Origin: Candidatus Cloacimonadota bacterium
GTDB lineage: Bacteria; Cloacimonadota; Cloacimonadia; Cloacimonadales; TCS61
Direction of reading: 5' to 3'
Assembly: GCA_003647825.1 (NCBI GenBank)
Contig: QMNP01000154.1
Span: 1 to 5,042 of the forward strand
Length of the DNA: 5,042 nt
The notes beneath the pieces were generated by a model, which was not told the DNA's origin, did not search any database, and saw nothing but the letters and a program-made list of their open reading frames with translations. Below are positions 1-5,042 of this stretch, in pieces; the stretch's first letter is position 1; every line of letters begins with the position of its first letter. Both the position numbers and the translations under genes were made by a program.

Positions 1-194
1 GGCGGGACATGACCGCTGGAGAAATTGCAGATCAGTTTAATATTTCCAAACCTTCTATCAGCGAACATTTAAAGATTTTAAAAAATGCTGATCTGATCGG
101 ATCAGAAAGAAACGGGCAATTCATAAAGTATTTTTTGAATGCTTCGATCATCGAAGAAGTGATAGGATATTTTATGGAGATAACGAGAAAATGA
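1..194 (+). CDS. ArsR/SdpR-family winged-helix repressor, C-terminal part (5' end cut by window edge)
   Basis: This is a DNA-binding transcriptional repressor of the ArsR superfamily, resembling SdpR of Bacillus subtilis. The reading frame is open to the left edge of the window, so the Met codon at 9 is internal and the first helices are missing. What remains is most of the winged helix-turn-helix: helix TAGEIADQF, then the recognition helix around SKPSISEHLKILKNADLI, then the wing around GSERNGQFIKYFLN and a final helix ending at the TGA at 192-194. No cysteine is present in the visible part, so the CxC metal-sensing motif of classical ArsR proteins is not seen here. The SKPSISEHL recognition helix and the GQFIKYFLN wing are typical of the SdpR subgroup, and an sdpI-like gene follows. 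In B. subtilis SdpR represses its own operon and is sequestered by SdpI at the membrane; the same role here is inferred from similarity and neighbourhood. The family is firm; the SdpR assignment is likely. Confidence 0.88.
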   Translation, partial: RDMTAGEIADQFNISKPSISEHLKILKNADLIGSERNGQFIKYFLNASIIEEVIGYFMEITRK

Positions 195-217
195 GACAAG
201 TAAATTCAATGGGAAAC

Positions 218-325
218 GTCTTTCTGAGGAATTCTTTTGAAATACCCATGAAGAATCTAGTTTCGAAATGCAGAAATTTATAGAATCTTCGTTAGAAAAT
301 TTTTGTAAGAATATCTCAGAATGAC
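218..325. repeat. Imperfect inverted-repeat element between the sdpR-like and sdpI-like genes
   Basis: The ends are near-perfect inverted copies: GTCTTTCTGAG at 218-228 and CTCAGAATGAC at 315-325 match at 10 of 11 positions when one is reverse-complemented. An inner pair, GAAGAATCTA at 250-259 and TAGAATCTTC at 281-290, matches at 9 of 10. The whole 108-bp stretch could fold into a long interrupted hairpin and contains no convincing gene. From memory, GTCATTCTGAG...GAAGAATCT arms are typical of a dispersed, non-coding palindromic repeat seen in many environmental bacterial genomes. Only one copy is in this window, so repetition in this genome is not shown. No clear target-site duplication is visible. 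It fills most of the spacer and may affect co-transcription of the flanking pair. Confidence 0.7.
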
Positions 326-330
326 AGAAA

Positions 331-336
331 AAGGAG
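331..336 (+). promoter_or_regulatory. Ribosome binding site that sets the sdpI-like start at 342
   Basis: AAGGAG sits five bases before the ATG at 342. The in-frame ATG at 321 has no comparable site upstream and lies inside the terminal arm of the inverted repeat, so 342 is preferred. Confidence 0.8.
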
Positions 337-341
337 AACAG

Positions 342-1001
342 ATGAAACTAAATAGATTCAAATTTGCCATAATCTTTATTCTTATCCAAATTGCTTTAGC
401 GTTGTATTTCGGGCTTCCTCTGGCAGATGACGCCCAAGTTCCATCACACTGGAATTTGCAAGGCGAGGTGGATGGCTGGACAGGAAAATATCAGGCAATC
501 ATCATGTTTCCATTAATAAATATCGTTTTGTTCTTTTTAATGGTTTTCTTTCCAACAATATCTCCACGTTATAGAAATAATCAGGAAAGATTCGATAAAA
601 TTCTGCCATCCCTTCTTAATTTGTTAGTTTTCTTTTTCTCTGCAATTCATATATACACCCTGCTGATAGCTCGAAATTATGTTCCCGCAGGAAATTTATT
701 TGTTTTCATTCTGCTGGGATTACTCTTCTTTCTGGTGGGAAATCTGCTGCCGAAAGTTCCATCTAATTTTTATGTAGGAGTTCGCATTCCCTGGACATTA
801 AGCTCAGATGTTGTGTGGCGAAAGACTTCCAGATTTACGGGAAAATGTTTTTCAATCGGTGGAGTTATTTTCATTATTGTTGGTATGATAGGAAAGATTA
901 CTGTCATCGTGAAAACACTTCTGGTCTTAGTTCTTATCTTGATAATTGTATTACCGATTCTATATTCTTTCATCATCTATAAAAAAGAGCAACAAAGTTA
1001 A
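342..1001 (+). CDS. SdpI-family integral membrane protein (DUF1648 plus SdpI domains)
   Basis: This 219-residue inner-membrane protein has about six predicted helices (near residues 6-25, 52-70, 88-110, 118-136, 169-190 and 192-213). The N-terminal DUF1648 hallmark HWNLQGEVDGW is at 36-46, in the loop between helices 1 and 2. The SdpI-family signature runs from about 133 to 168, with GNLLPK, VGVRIPWTLSS and VWRKTSRFTGK as its key blocks. In B. subtilis SdpI gives immunity to the SdpC killing peptide and transmits the signal by holding the repressor SdpR at the membrane. No SdpC-like toxin gene is visible here, and many bacteria carry SdpI homologues without one, so the substrate or signal is unknown. 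The preceding gene is an SdpR-like repressor, which supports a regulator-membrane partner pair. The start at 342 is chosen from its AAGGAG site; 321 would add seven residues encoded largely by the repeat end. Family assignment is firm; an immunity role is inference. Confidence 0.9.
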   Translation: MKLNRFKFAIIFILIQIALALYFGLPLADDAQVPSHWNLQGEVDGWTGKYQAIIMFPLINIVLFFLMVFFPTISPRYRNNQERFDKILPSLLNLLVFFFSAIHIYTLLIARNYVPAGNLFVFILLGLLFFLVGNLLPKVPSNFYVGVRIPWTLSSDVVWRKTSRFTGKCFSIGGVIFIIVGMIGKITVIVKTLLVLVLILIIVLPILYSFIIYKKEQQS

Positions 1002-1014
1002 TCTTTTTCACAGG

Positions 1015-1028
1015 TAGAATTAATTCTA
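1015..1028. repeat. 14-bp perfect palindrome downstream of the sdpI-like gene
   Basis: TAGAATTAATTCTA is a perfect dyad 13 bases after the sdpI-like stop codon. No T-run follows closely enough to make it a normal terminator. It could be an operator half-site pair for the downstream genes, but in such AT-rich sequence a short palindrome may also arise by chance. Confidence 0.3.
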
Positions 1029-1060
1029 ATTTTCCATGCATAACATTAAACAATACATTA

Positions 1061-1090
1061 TATAATAATTTACCTTGAATAGGGTTGACA
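1061..1090 (+). promoter_or_regulatory. Candidate promoter elements before the saccharopine dehydrogenase gene
   Basis: The 147-base spacer 1002-1148 is strongly AT-rich and contains a perfect TATAAT at 1061-1066 and a perfect TTGACA at 1085-1090. They are in the wrong order to belong to one promoter. TATAAT has no good -35 box at 16-18 bases upstream (GCATAA at a 17-base gap). TTGACA has only AAATTT at a 17-base gap. A promoter somewhere in this spacer is plausible because the neighbouring genes are functionally unrelated, but which element is used cannot be decided by reading. Confidence 0.3.
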
Positions 1091-1148
1091 CGTTTATTTC
1101 AATTCCCAAATTTGCCATCAAAATTATTTAAAAAATCGGAGGAAATGA

Positions 1149-2468
1149 ATGAGTAAAAAAGTAACAATCTTCGGAGCGGGACTTGTTGTAAAACCCATGG
1201 TAGATTATCTGGCAAAAAAAGGGTATGAAGTTACTGTTGCCAGCCGAACTTTAAGTAAAGCAGAAAAGCTGGCAGAACCGTATTCTAATGTTATAGCAAA
1301 ACAGTTTTTGAGTGATGATGAAAATGCTCTAAGCGAATTTGTAAAAAATAGTGATATCGTGGTAAGTTTACTTCCTGCTACAATGCACGTGAAAGTTGCT
1401 GAAAAATGTATAGAATTCAACACGAACATGGTAACGGCATCCTATATCAGTCCTGCTATGAGGGCTTTAGATCAAAAGGCAAAAGATGCCGGAATTATTA
1501 TTCTTAATGAAATCGGAGTTGATCCCGGTATCGATCACATGAGTGCTATGAAGATTTTCCATCATGTAGAAAAAGAAGGCGGAAAAATTGTCAGCTTCAT
1601 GAGCTATTGTGGTGGTCTTCCTGCTCCGGAAGCAAATACAAATCCACTTGGATACAAATTCTCATGGGCTCCAAAAGGCGTTCTTAAGGCAGCCGGGAAT
1701 GGTGCAAAATTCATGAAAGATGGTGAAATCATTGATATTGAAGGAAAGGACCTTTTTAAAAATTACTGGTTCGTAGATGTTGAAGATGCCGGAACTTTTG
1801 AGGCATATCCAAATCGTAATTCACTTGATTATATCGACCTTTACAGTTTGAAAGACGTTAAAACAATGTATCGTGGAACTTTCCGAAATATCAGCCATTG
1901 CGACACCTGGTACATTATGTCTCAAATGGGATTCTACAAAGAAGAGGAGATCTTCGATAATCTCGAGGGAACAGTAAAAGATTTTATTTTAACCAAAATG
2001 TTCAAAGTGGGAAAAGATGAATGCCTGAAATGCCTATTGATGGAAAAATATAATCTTCCTGCCGAAAGTGTGATCTTAAAGAAATTCGAGTGGCTCGGTT
2101 TCTTCGATGAAACTCCGATTCCAATAAAAAAAGGTGGAGCAGTTGACGTTCTTACTGCGATCATGCTTGATAAAATGTCTTACAAAGAAGGTGAACGTGA
2201 CTTGCTAGTTCTTCATCACAAATTTGTAGCAGAATATCCAAACAAAACTCAGAACATTACATCAACAATGATAGATTACGGTATTCCAAATGGTGATTCA
2301 TCGATGGCAAGAACTGTTTCACTTCCAGCAGCAATTGGTGTTCATATGATACTGCAAGAAGAAATTACTGTAAAAGGCGTTCACATGCCAATTTTACCAA
2401 ATATCTACAATCCTGTTCTGAAAGAACTGGAAACTATGAACATCAAGGTAATAGAAAGATTTTATTGA
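1149..2468 (+). CDS. Saccharopine dehydrogenase, glutamate-forming (SDH half of the lysine-saccharopine pathway)
   Basis: This cytosolic NAD(P)-dependent enzyme of 439 residues would convert saccharopine to glutamate and 2-aminoadipate 6-semialdehyde, or run in reverse in a biosynthetic setting as fungal Lys9 does. Its length is close to that of fungal Lys9 and the C-terminal half of the animal bifunctional enzyme AASS. The N-terminal Rossmann fold has GAGLVVKP at 9-16 and SLLP at 73-76. Family blocks follow in order: VTASYISP 95-102, NEIGVDPGIDHM 120-131, SYCGGLPAPE 152-161, NPLGYKFSW 165-173 and SSMARTVSLPAAI near 384-396. These blocks match the SDH domain of AASS more closely than other members of the fold such as carboxynorspermidine dehydrogenase. 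The ATG at 1149 is preceded by GGAGGA at 1138-1143, five bases away. An ATG at 1145 opens only a three-codon frame and is too close to that site. The partner reductase gene lies 121 bases downstream on the same strand, with a hairpin repeat between. Function is firm; direction of flux is inferred as catabolic. Confidence 0.93.
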   Translation: MSKKVTIFGAGLVVKPMVDYLAKKGYEVTVASRTLSKAEKLAEPYSNVIAKQFLSDDENALSEFVKNSDIVVSLLPATMHVKVAEKCIEFNTNMVTASYISPAMRALDQKAKDAGIIILNEIGVDPGIDHMSAMKIFHHVEKEGGKIVSFMSYCGGLPAPEANTNPLGYKFSWAPKGVLKAAGNGAKFMKDGEIIDIEGKDLFKNYWFVDVEDAGTFEAYPNRNSLDYIDLYSLKDVKTMYRGTFRNISHCDTWYIMSQMGFYKEEEIFDNLEGTVKDFILTKMFKVGKDECLKCLLMEKYNLPAESVILKKFEWLGFFDETPIPIKKGGAVDVLTAIMLDKMSYKEGERDLLVLHHKFVAEYPNKTQNITSTMIDYGIPNGDSSMARTVSLPAAIGVHMILQEEITVKGVHMPILPNIYNPVLKELETMNIKVIERFY

Positions 2469-2505
2469 TGCCAATAAGCTGTAAGAATGCTAAAATTATT
2501 AATCT

Positions 2506-2534
2506 CGTTCCCGGGTTTCACCTGGGAACGTTTT
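2506..2534 (+). repeat. GGGAACG-type hairpin with T-run, copy 1 (possible terminator)
   Basis: CGTTCCCGGG at 2506-2515 pairs with CCTGGGAACG at 2521-2530 as a 10-bp stem, with one G-U pair in RNA, around the five-base loop TTTCA. TTTT follows directly. It lies 37 bases after the saccharopine dehydrogenase stop and would serve as a moderate Rho-independent terminator or 3'-end stabiliser. A related hairpin occurs after the next gene, which suggests a dispersed repeat rather than a purpose-built terminator. About ten bases further, TCGATAT at 2541-2547 and ATATCGA at 2562-2568 form a second, weaker dyad. Confidence 0.7.
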
Positions 2535-2579
2535 GCAATATCGATATGAGGTTAAATCTTTATATCGAAATAAGATAAT

Positions 2580-2583
2580 AGGA
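2580..2583 (+). promoter_or_regulatory. Ribosome binding site that sets the reductase start at 2590
   Basis: AGGA ends six bases before the ATG at 2590. An in-frame TTG at 2533 would extend the protein by 19 residues, but it starts inside the T-run of the hairpin, has no ribosome site, and the extra residues do not resemble the family. The family-like sequence begins at MKKLGIKKETKN. Confidence 0.7.
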
Positions 2584-2589
2584 AACTAT

Positions 2590-3885
2590 ATGAAAAAACT
2601 CGGCATTAAAAAAGAAACTAAAAATATTTGGGAACGACGCGTTCCTCTTAATCCACAAGCTGTAAAAGAGTTGATCGATAAAGGTTTTGAAGTGGTTGTT
2701 CAACCTTCTGAAAACCGAATTTACAAAGATGAAGAATTTAATAATGTTGGAGCAAAACTCTGTGAAGATCTTTCCGATTGTGATTTTATTATTGGAGTAA
2801 AAGAGATCTATCAAACAGACCTGATCCCTGGAAAACCACACTTGTTTTTTTCACATGTAATCAAAGGACAGGACTACAACATGCCGCTGCTGCAGCATAT
2901 CCTCGACACAAAAGTAACATTATTTGATTATGAGAAAATTACAGATGAAAAGAATCGTCGTTTAGTCTTTTTTGGTGAATATGCCGGAAATGCCGGAGCA
3001 ATTGACACACTTCATGGTCTTGGTAAAAGACTTAAAGAGCAACATGGTCTGGATACTCCTTTCTTGAAAATAAAGCATGCTTATCAATATAAATCAGTTG
3101 ATGATGCTATTGAACAGATCAAAGAAATCGGTAAAGAAATCGCAGAAAATGGCCTTCCGGCTGAAATTTGCCCTTTGAATGTTTTTCTGATGGGATACGG
3201 TCATGTATCACATGGTTCCAGAAAAATTTTGGAAGCACTTCCATTTGAAGAAATCGAACCTGAAGAACTGCATTCCAGACAAGCAGATCTAAAAAGTGAC
3301 CGAATTTACATTTCTACTTTCAAGGAAAAGCATATGGTTGAACGCAAAGATGGTGAAGAATTTGTTCTGCAGCATTATTATGATAATCCAACTGAGTATA
3401 AATCGTGCATGGAAGAGTATCTCGATCTCTGCAGTATTTACGTAAACGCAATTTACTGGGATCCGCACTCTCCGATTTTCCTGTCGAAAGAATATTTGGA
3501 GAAAATCCAGAGAAAAAATCAAAAACTAATAATCATTGGCGATATAACCTGTGATATAAATGGCTCGGTACAAGCTACAGTAAAACCAACCTGGCCGGAT
3601 AACCCTGTGTTTATTTATAATGCAATTACCGGTGAAGACACTGACGGCTACAAAGGTGAAGGTGTGGCTGTGATGGCTGTGGATAACCTGCCCTGTGAAT
3701 TCCCCAAAGAAGCATCTGATAATTTTTCCAAAGCGTTGATGCCTTTTATGGAAAGCCTGCTTTTGAATGATTATTCTAAATCGATCCATGATTCCAGTTT
3801 ACCCGATGAGATCAAAAAAGCTTGTATTACACATCAGGGAAAATTGGAAAAAGATTTTGAATATCTGGCAGAATATCTGGGTTAA
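2590..3885 (+). CDS. Lysine-ketoglutarate reductase homologue (saccharopine dehydrogenase, lysine-forming type; LKR half)
   Basis: This 431-residue cytosolic enzyme resembles the N-terminal LKR domain of animal and plant bifunctional LKR/SDH. It would condense lysine with 2-oxoglutarate using NADPH to make saccharopine. The N-terminal AlaDh_PNT-like domain shows WERRVPL at 14-20, FFSHVIKGQDYN at 86-97, LFDYEKI at 111-117 and FGEYAGNAGAIDTLHGLG at 128-145. The nucleotide-binding loop GYGHVSHG at 202-209 corresponds to the GTGNVSKG loop of AASS. Further family blocks are IYWDPHSP 288-295, GDITCDINGSV 317-327 and VDNLPCEFPKEAS 364-376. It is longer than yeast Lys1 and close to the AASS domain in length and motifs. 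The upstream gene encodes the second step, so the pair makes a complete lysine to 2-aminoadipate semialdehyde route, with its first-step gene placed second. No aminoadipate semialdehyde dehydrogenase is visible. Assignment is strong; physiological direction is inferred. Confidence 0.9.
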   Translation: MKKLGIKKETKNIWERRVPLNPQAVKELIDKGFEVVVQPSENRIYKDEEFNNVGAKLCEDLSDCDFIIGVKEIYQTDLIPGKPHLFFSHVIKGQDYNMPLLQHILDTKVTLFDYEKITDEKNRRLVFFGEYAGNAGAIDTLHGLGKRLKEQHGLDTPFLKIKHAYQYKSVDDAIEQIKEIGKEIAENGLPAEICPLNVFLMGYGHVSHGSRKILEALPFEEIEPEELHSRQADLKSDRIYISTFKEKHMVERKDGEEFVLQHYYDNPTEYKSCMEEYLDLCSIYVNAIYWDPHSPIFLSKEYLEKIQRKNQKLIIIGDITCDINGSVQATVKPTWPDNPVFIYNAITGEDTDGYKGEGVAVMAVDNLPCEFPKEASDNFSKALMPFMESLLLNDYSKSIHDSSLPDEIKKACITHQGKLEKDFEYLAEYLG

Positions 3886-3892
3886 TTATTGC

Positions 3893-3914
3893 TCCCAAGT
3901 TCGTCTTGGGAACG
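3893..3914 (+). repeat. GGGAACG-type hairpin, copy 2
   Basis: TCCCAAG at 3893-3899 pairs with CTTGGGA at 3905-3911 around the five-base loop TTCGT, and ACG follows at 3912-3914. The right arm shares TGGGAACG and the five-base loop geometry with the hairpin at 2506-2530. The left arm is degraded (TGCTCCC where TCGTTCCC would be symmetric). It begins only seven bases after the reductase stop codon. The reappearance at the end of consecutive genes points to a dispersed palindromic repeat family. Confidence 0.65.
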
Positions 3915-3918
3915 ATGT

Positions 3919-3959
3919 GATCTTATGTTACGAAAACGATCTTCGTAACGAGATCTTTT
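3919..3959 (+). terminator. Second hairpin with T-run between the reductase and citrate lyase genes
   Basis: GTTACGAA at 3927-3934 pairs perfectly with TTCGTAAC at 3942-3949 around a seven-base loop. An outer GATCT at 3919-3923 pairs with AGATC at 3951-3955 across a small internal bulge, and TTTT follows at 3956-3959. This is a fair Rho-independent terminator for the reductase gene. Because it sits directly behind the GGGAACG-type hairpin, it may instead be the second half of one composite repeat. Termination would separate the lysine genes from the citrate lyase gene, but no clear promoter was found in the 32 bases left before the next ATG. Confidence 0.55.
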
Positions 3960-3991
3960 AACTGTATAAGAATAAAATATTAGGAGTAATC

Positions 3992-5042
3992 ATGGCTAAA
4001 ATCAGCACAGCCGGAAATTATGGGAAGACTGTCCGATCTGATTGTATGACAACTTTTGAGCTTACAACCAGCGGTGGAATGCAAATCGAATTGATCAGTA
4101 AGATTAAAGATTATTTTGGTGATCATATCATTGATCTCGCCCGAAAAGAGCTGGAATTCTTCGGCATTGAAAATGCCAGACTTAAGATCGAAGATCGCGG
4201 CTCTCTGGATTATGTGATCGCAGCTCGAATAGAAGCTGCAATCAAGCAGCAGATCGAGACCGACAAAGAATTTCTATTGGATATAATCCCACAAAACACA
4301 GATCAGACAACCAAAGATAAACCACGTAGATCAAGATTATATCTACCAGGAAACACACCAAAACTTGCTTTGAATGCAGGAATACATAAACCTGACGGAA
4401 TAATTCTTGATCTGGAAGATTCTGTAGCTCCAGCCAAAAAAGCTGAAGCTGCAATTCTGGTTCGTAACTCACTTCGTTCTGTGAACTTTTACGGAGCAGA
4501 ACGAATGGTTCGTATCAATCAACTACCAGCTGGACTTTCTGACCTTGAGATGGTTGTACCCCATAATGTAAATCTGATTCTAATACCCAAATGTGAAACT
4601 GCAGAGCAATTGAAACAGGTAAATATTAAAATAGCCGAAATCAAAAAAACTAAGAATCTAAATTATAATATTTGGTTGATGCCGATAATAGAAAGCGCTT
4701 TAGGTATAATCAATTCCTATCAGATCGCCTGCTGTGAAAATGTCGTTGGAATGGCTATTGGTTTGGAAGATTACACTGCCGATCTGGGAACGCAGCGCAC
4801 TGCTGAGGGAGATGAATCTTTCTTTGCCAGATCTCAGGTTGTTAATTCTGCCAGAGCTGCCAAAATTCAACCGATCGACTCTGTATTTTCTGATGTGAAC
4901 GACATGGATGCTCTGAAAGAAAATGTTCTTGTTTCCAAATCTCTTGGTTTTGATGGCATGGGCTGTATTCATCCACGTCAGATTCCAGTGATCCATGAGT
5001 GTTATGCTCCAACCGAAAAGGAGATCGAAAAAGCTCAGAAGA
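3992..5042 (+). CDS. Citrate lyase acyl carrier protein fused to citrate lyase beta subunit (CitD-CitE), 3' end cut by window edge
   Basis: The frame stays open from the ATG at 3992 to the window end (350 residues visible). AGGAG at 3982-3986 lies five bases before the start. Residues 1 to about 95 match CitD, the small citrate lyase carrier of roughly 98 residues: an N-terminal AG motif, then RSDCM at 15-19 and EDRGSLDYVIAARIEA at 67-82. Ser16 is the expected attachment point for the triphosphoribosyl-dephospho-CoA group. A linker at about 96-111 leads into CitE (HpcH/HpaI-like fold): RRSRLYLPG 112-120, DLEDSV 140-145, VRIN 173-176, PIIES 231-235, GLEDYTADLG 257-266 and GFDGMGCIHPRQI 319-331. 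These include the acidic residues expected to bind magnesium and the conserved arginine. CitE cleaves the citryl-carrier thioester to acetyl-carrier and oxaloacetate; in most bacteria CitD and CitE are separate genes. About 60 CitE residues are missing. A CitF alpha subunit gene would be expected just downstream. The domain calls are firm; citrate as substrate is likely but not proven. Confidence 0.9.
   Translation, partial: MAKISTAGNYGKTVRSDCMTTFELTTSGGMQIELISKIKDYFGDHIIDLARKELEFFGIENARLKIEDRGSLDYVIAARIEAAIKQQIETDKEFLLDIIPQNTDQTTKDKPRRSRLYLPGNTPKLALNAGIHKPDGIILDLEDSVAPAKKAEAAILVRNSLRSVNFYGAERMVRINQLPAGLSDLEMVVPHNVNLILIPKCETAEQLKQVNIKIAEIKKTKNLNYNIWLMPIIESALGIINSYQIACCENVVGMAIGLEDYTADLGTQRTAEGDESFFARSQVVNSARAAKIQPIDSVFSDVNDMDALKENVLVSKSLGFDGMGCIHPRQIPVIHECYAPTEKEIEKAQK

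Noticed and set aside
9..11. ATG at 9 as the true start of the ArsR-like gene
   Set aside because: It would remove the first helices of the winged-helix domain, and the frame continues open upstream to the window edge.
218..325. CRISPR repeat, tRNA or riboswitch in the palindromic spacer
   Set aside because: There is one inverted pair with no direct repeats, no cloverleaf features and no recognised aptamer core; the structure fits a dispersed palindrome better.
1085..1113. TTGACA plus AAATTT as a standard sigma-70 promoter
   Set aside because: The -35 box is perfect but no acceptable -10 box is found at 16-18 bases; kept only as a low-confidence element.
1145..1156. ATG four bases before the saccharopine dehydrogenase start
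   Set aside because: It reads only Met-Asn-Glu before TAA and lies one base from the GGAGGA site, too close for initiation.
1205..1429. Minus-strand open frames inside the coding genes (for example 1205-1429, 2560-2841, 3526-3789, 4242-4472, 4700-4996)
   Set aside because: All lie antisense to strongly recognised genes, give low-complexity or unfamiliar proteins and have no supporting start signals.
2533..2589. TTG-initiated N-terminal extension of the reductase
   Set aside because: It begins in the T-run of the hairpin, lacks a ribosome site, and the extra 19 residues have no family match; the ATG at 2590 has AGGA at good spacing.
3767..3961. A 64-codon + strand frame overlapping the end of the reductase gene and the following hairpins
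   Set aside because: It is out of frame with the reductase over 119 bases, has no ribosome site, and its second half is simply a translation of the hairpin repeats.

Overview
This is a low-GC, gene-dense bacterial window in which every supported gene lies on the + strand. The style suggests an anaerobic, amino-acid-using bacterium: clear AGGAG-type ribosome sites, short intergenic palindromes and a metabolic gene mix. Candidatus Cloacimonadota or a similar candidate phylum is a guess from gene content and repeat style. There is no rRNA or other phylogenetic marker to confirm it. No tRNA, rRNA, CRISPR array or transposase gene was seen.

Left part (1-1001): the 3' end of an ArsR-family repressor of SdpR type is followed by a six-helix SdpI-type membrane protein. 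Together they form an sdpR-sdpI-like pair, known in Bacillus subtilis as the autorepressor and immunity/signalling protein of the SdpC toxin system. The two genes are separated by a 108-bp imperfect inverted repeat (218-325) that looks like a non-coding mobile palindrome. Its right end supplies a spurious upstream ATG for sdpI; the better start is 342.

Middle (1149-3885): two adjacent genes encode the halves of the eukaryote-like lysine-saccharopine pathway. A glutamate-forming saccharopine dehydrogenase comes first and a lysine-ketoglutarate reductase homologue second. They are separate genes, in the reverse of the order found in the fused animal and plant enzyme. Together they would convert lysine and 2-oxoglutarate, via saccharopine, to glutamate and 2-aminoadipate semialdehyde.

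Right part (3992 to the window end): an open frame running off the edge encodes a citrate lyase acyl carrier protein (CitD) fused to citrate lyase beta subunit (CitE).

The two spacers flanking the reductase gene each carry a related GGGAACG-type hairpin followed by a second hairpin. These are probably copies of one dispersed repeat family that may also act as terminators. The 147-bp spacer before the saccharopine dehydrogenase gene (1002-1148) is AT-rich and is the best place for a promoter of the metabolic cluster; it holds a 14-bp perfect palindrome and a perfect TATAAT. No gene-free stretch exceeds 300 bases.
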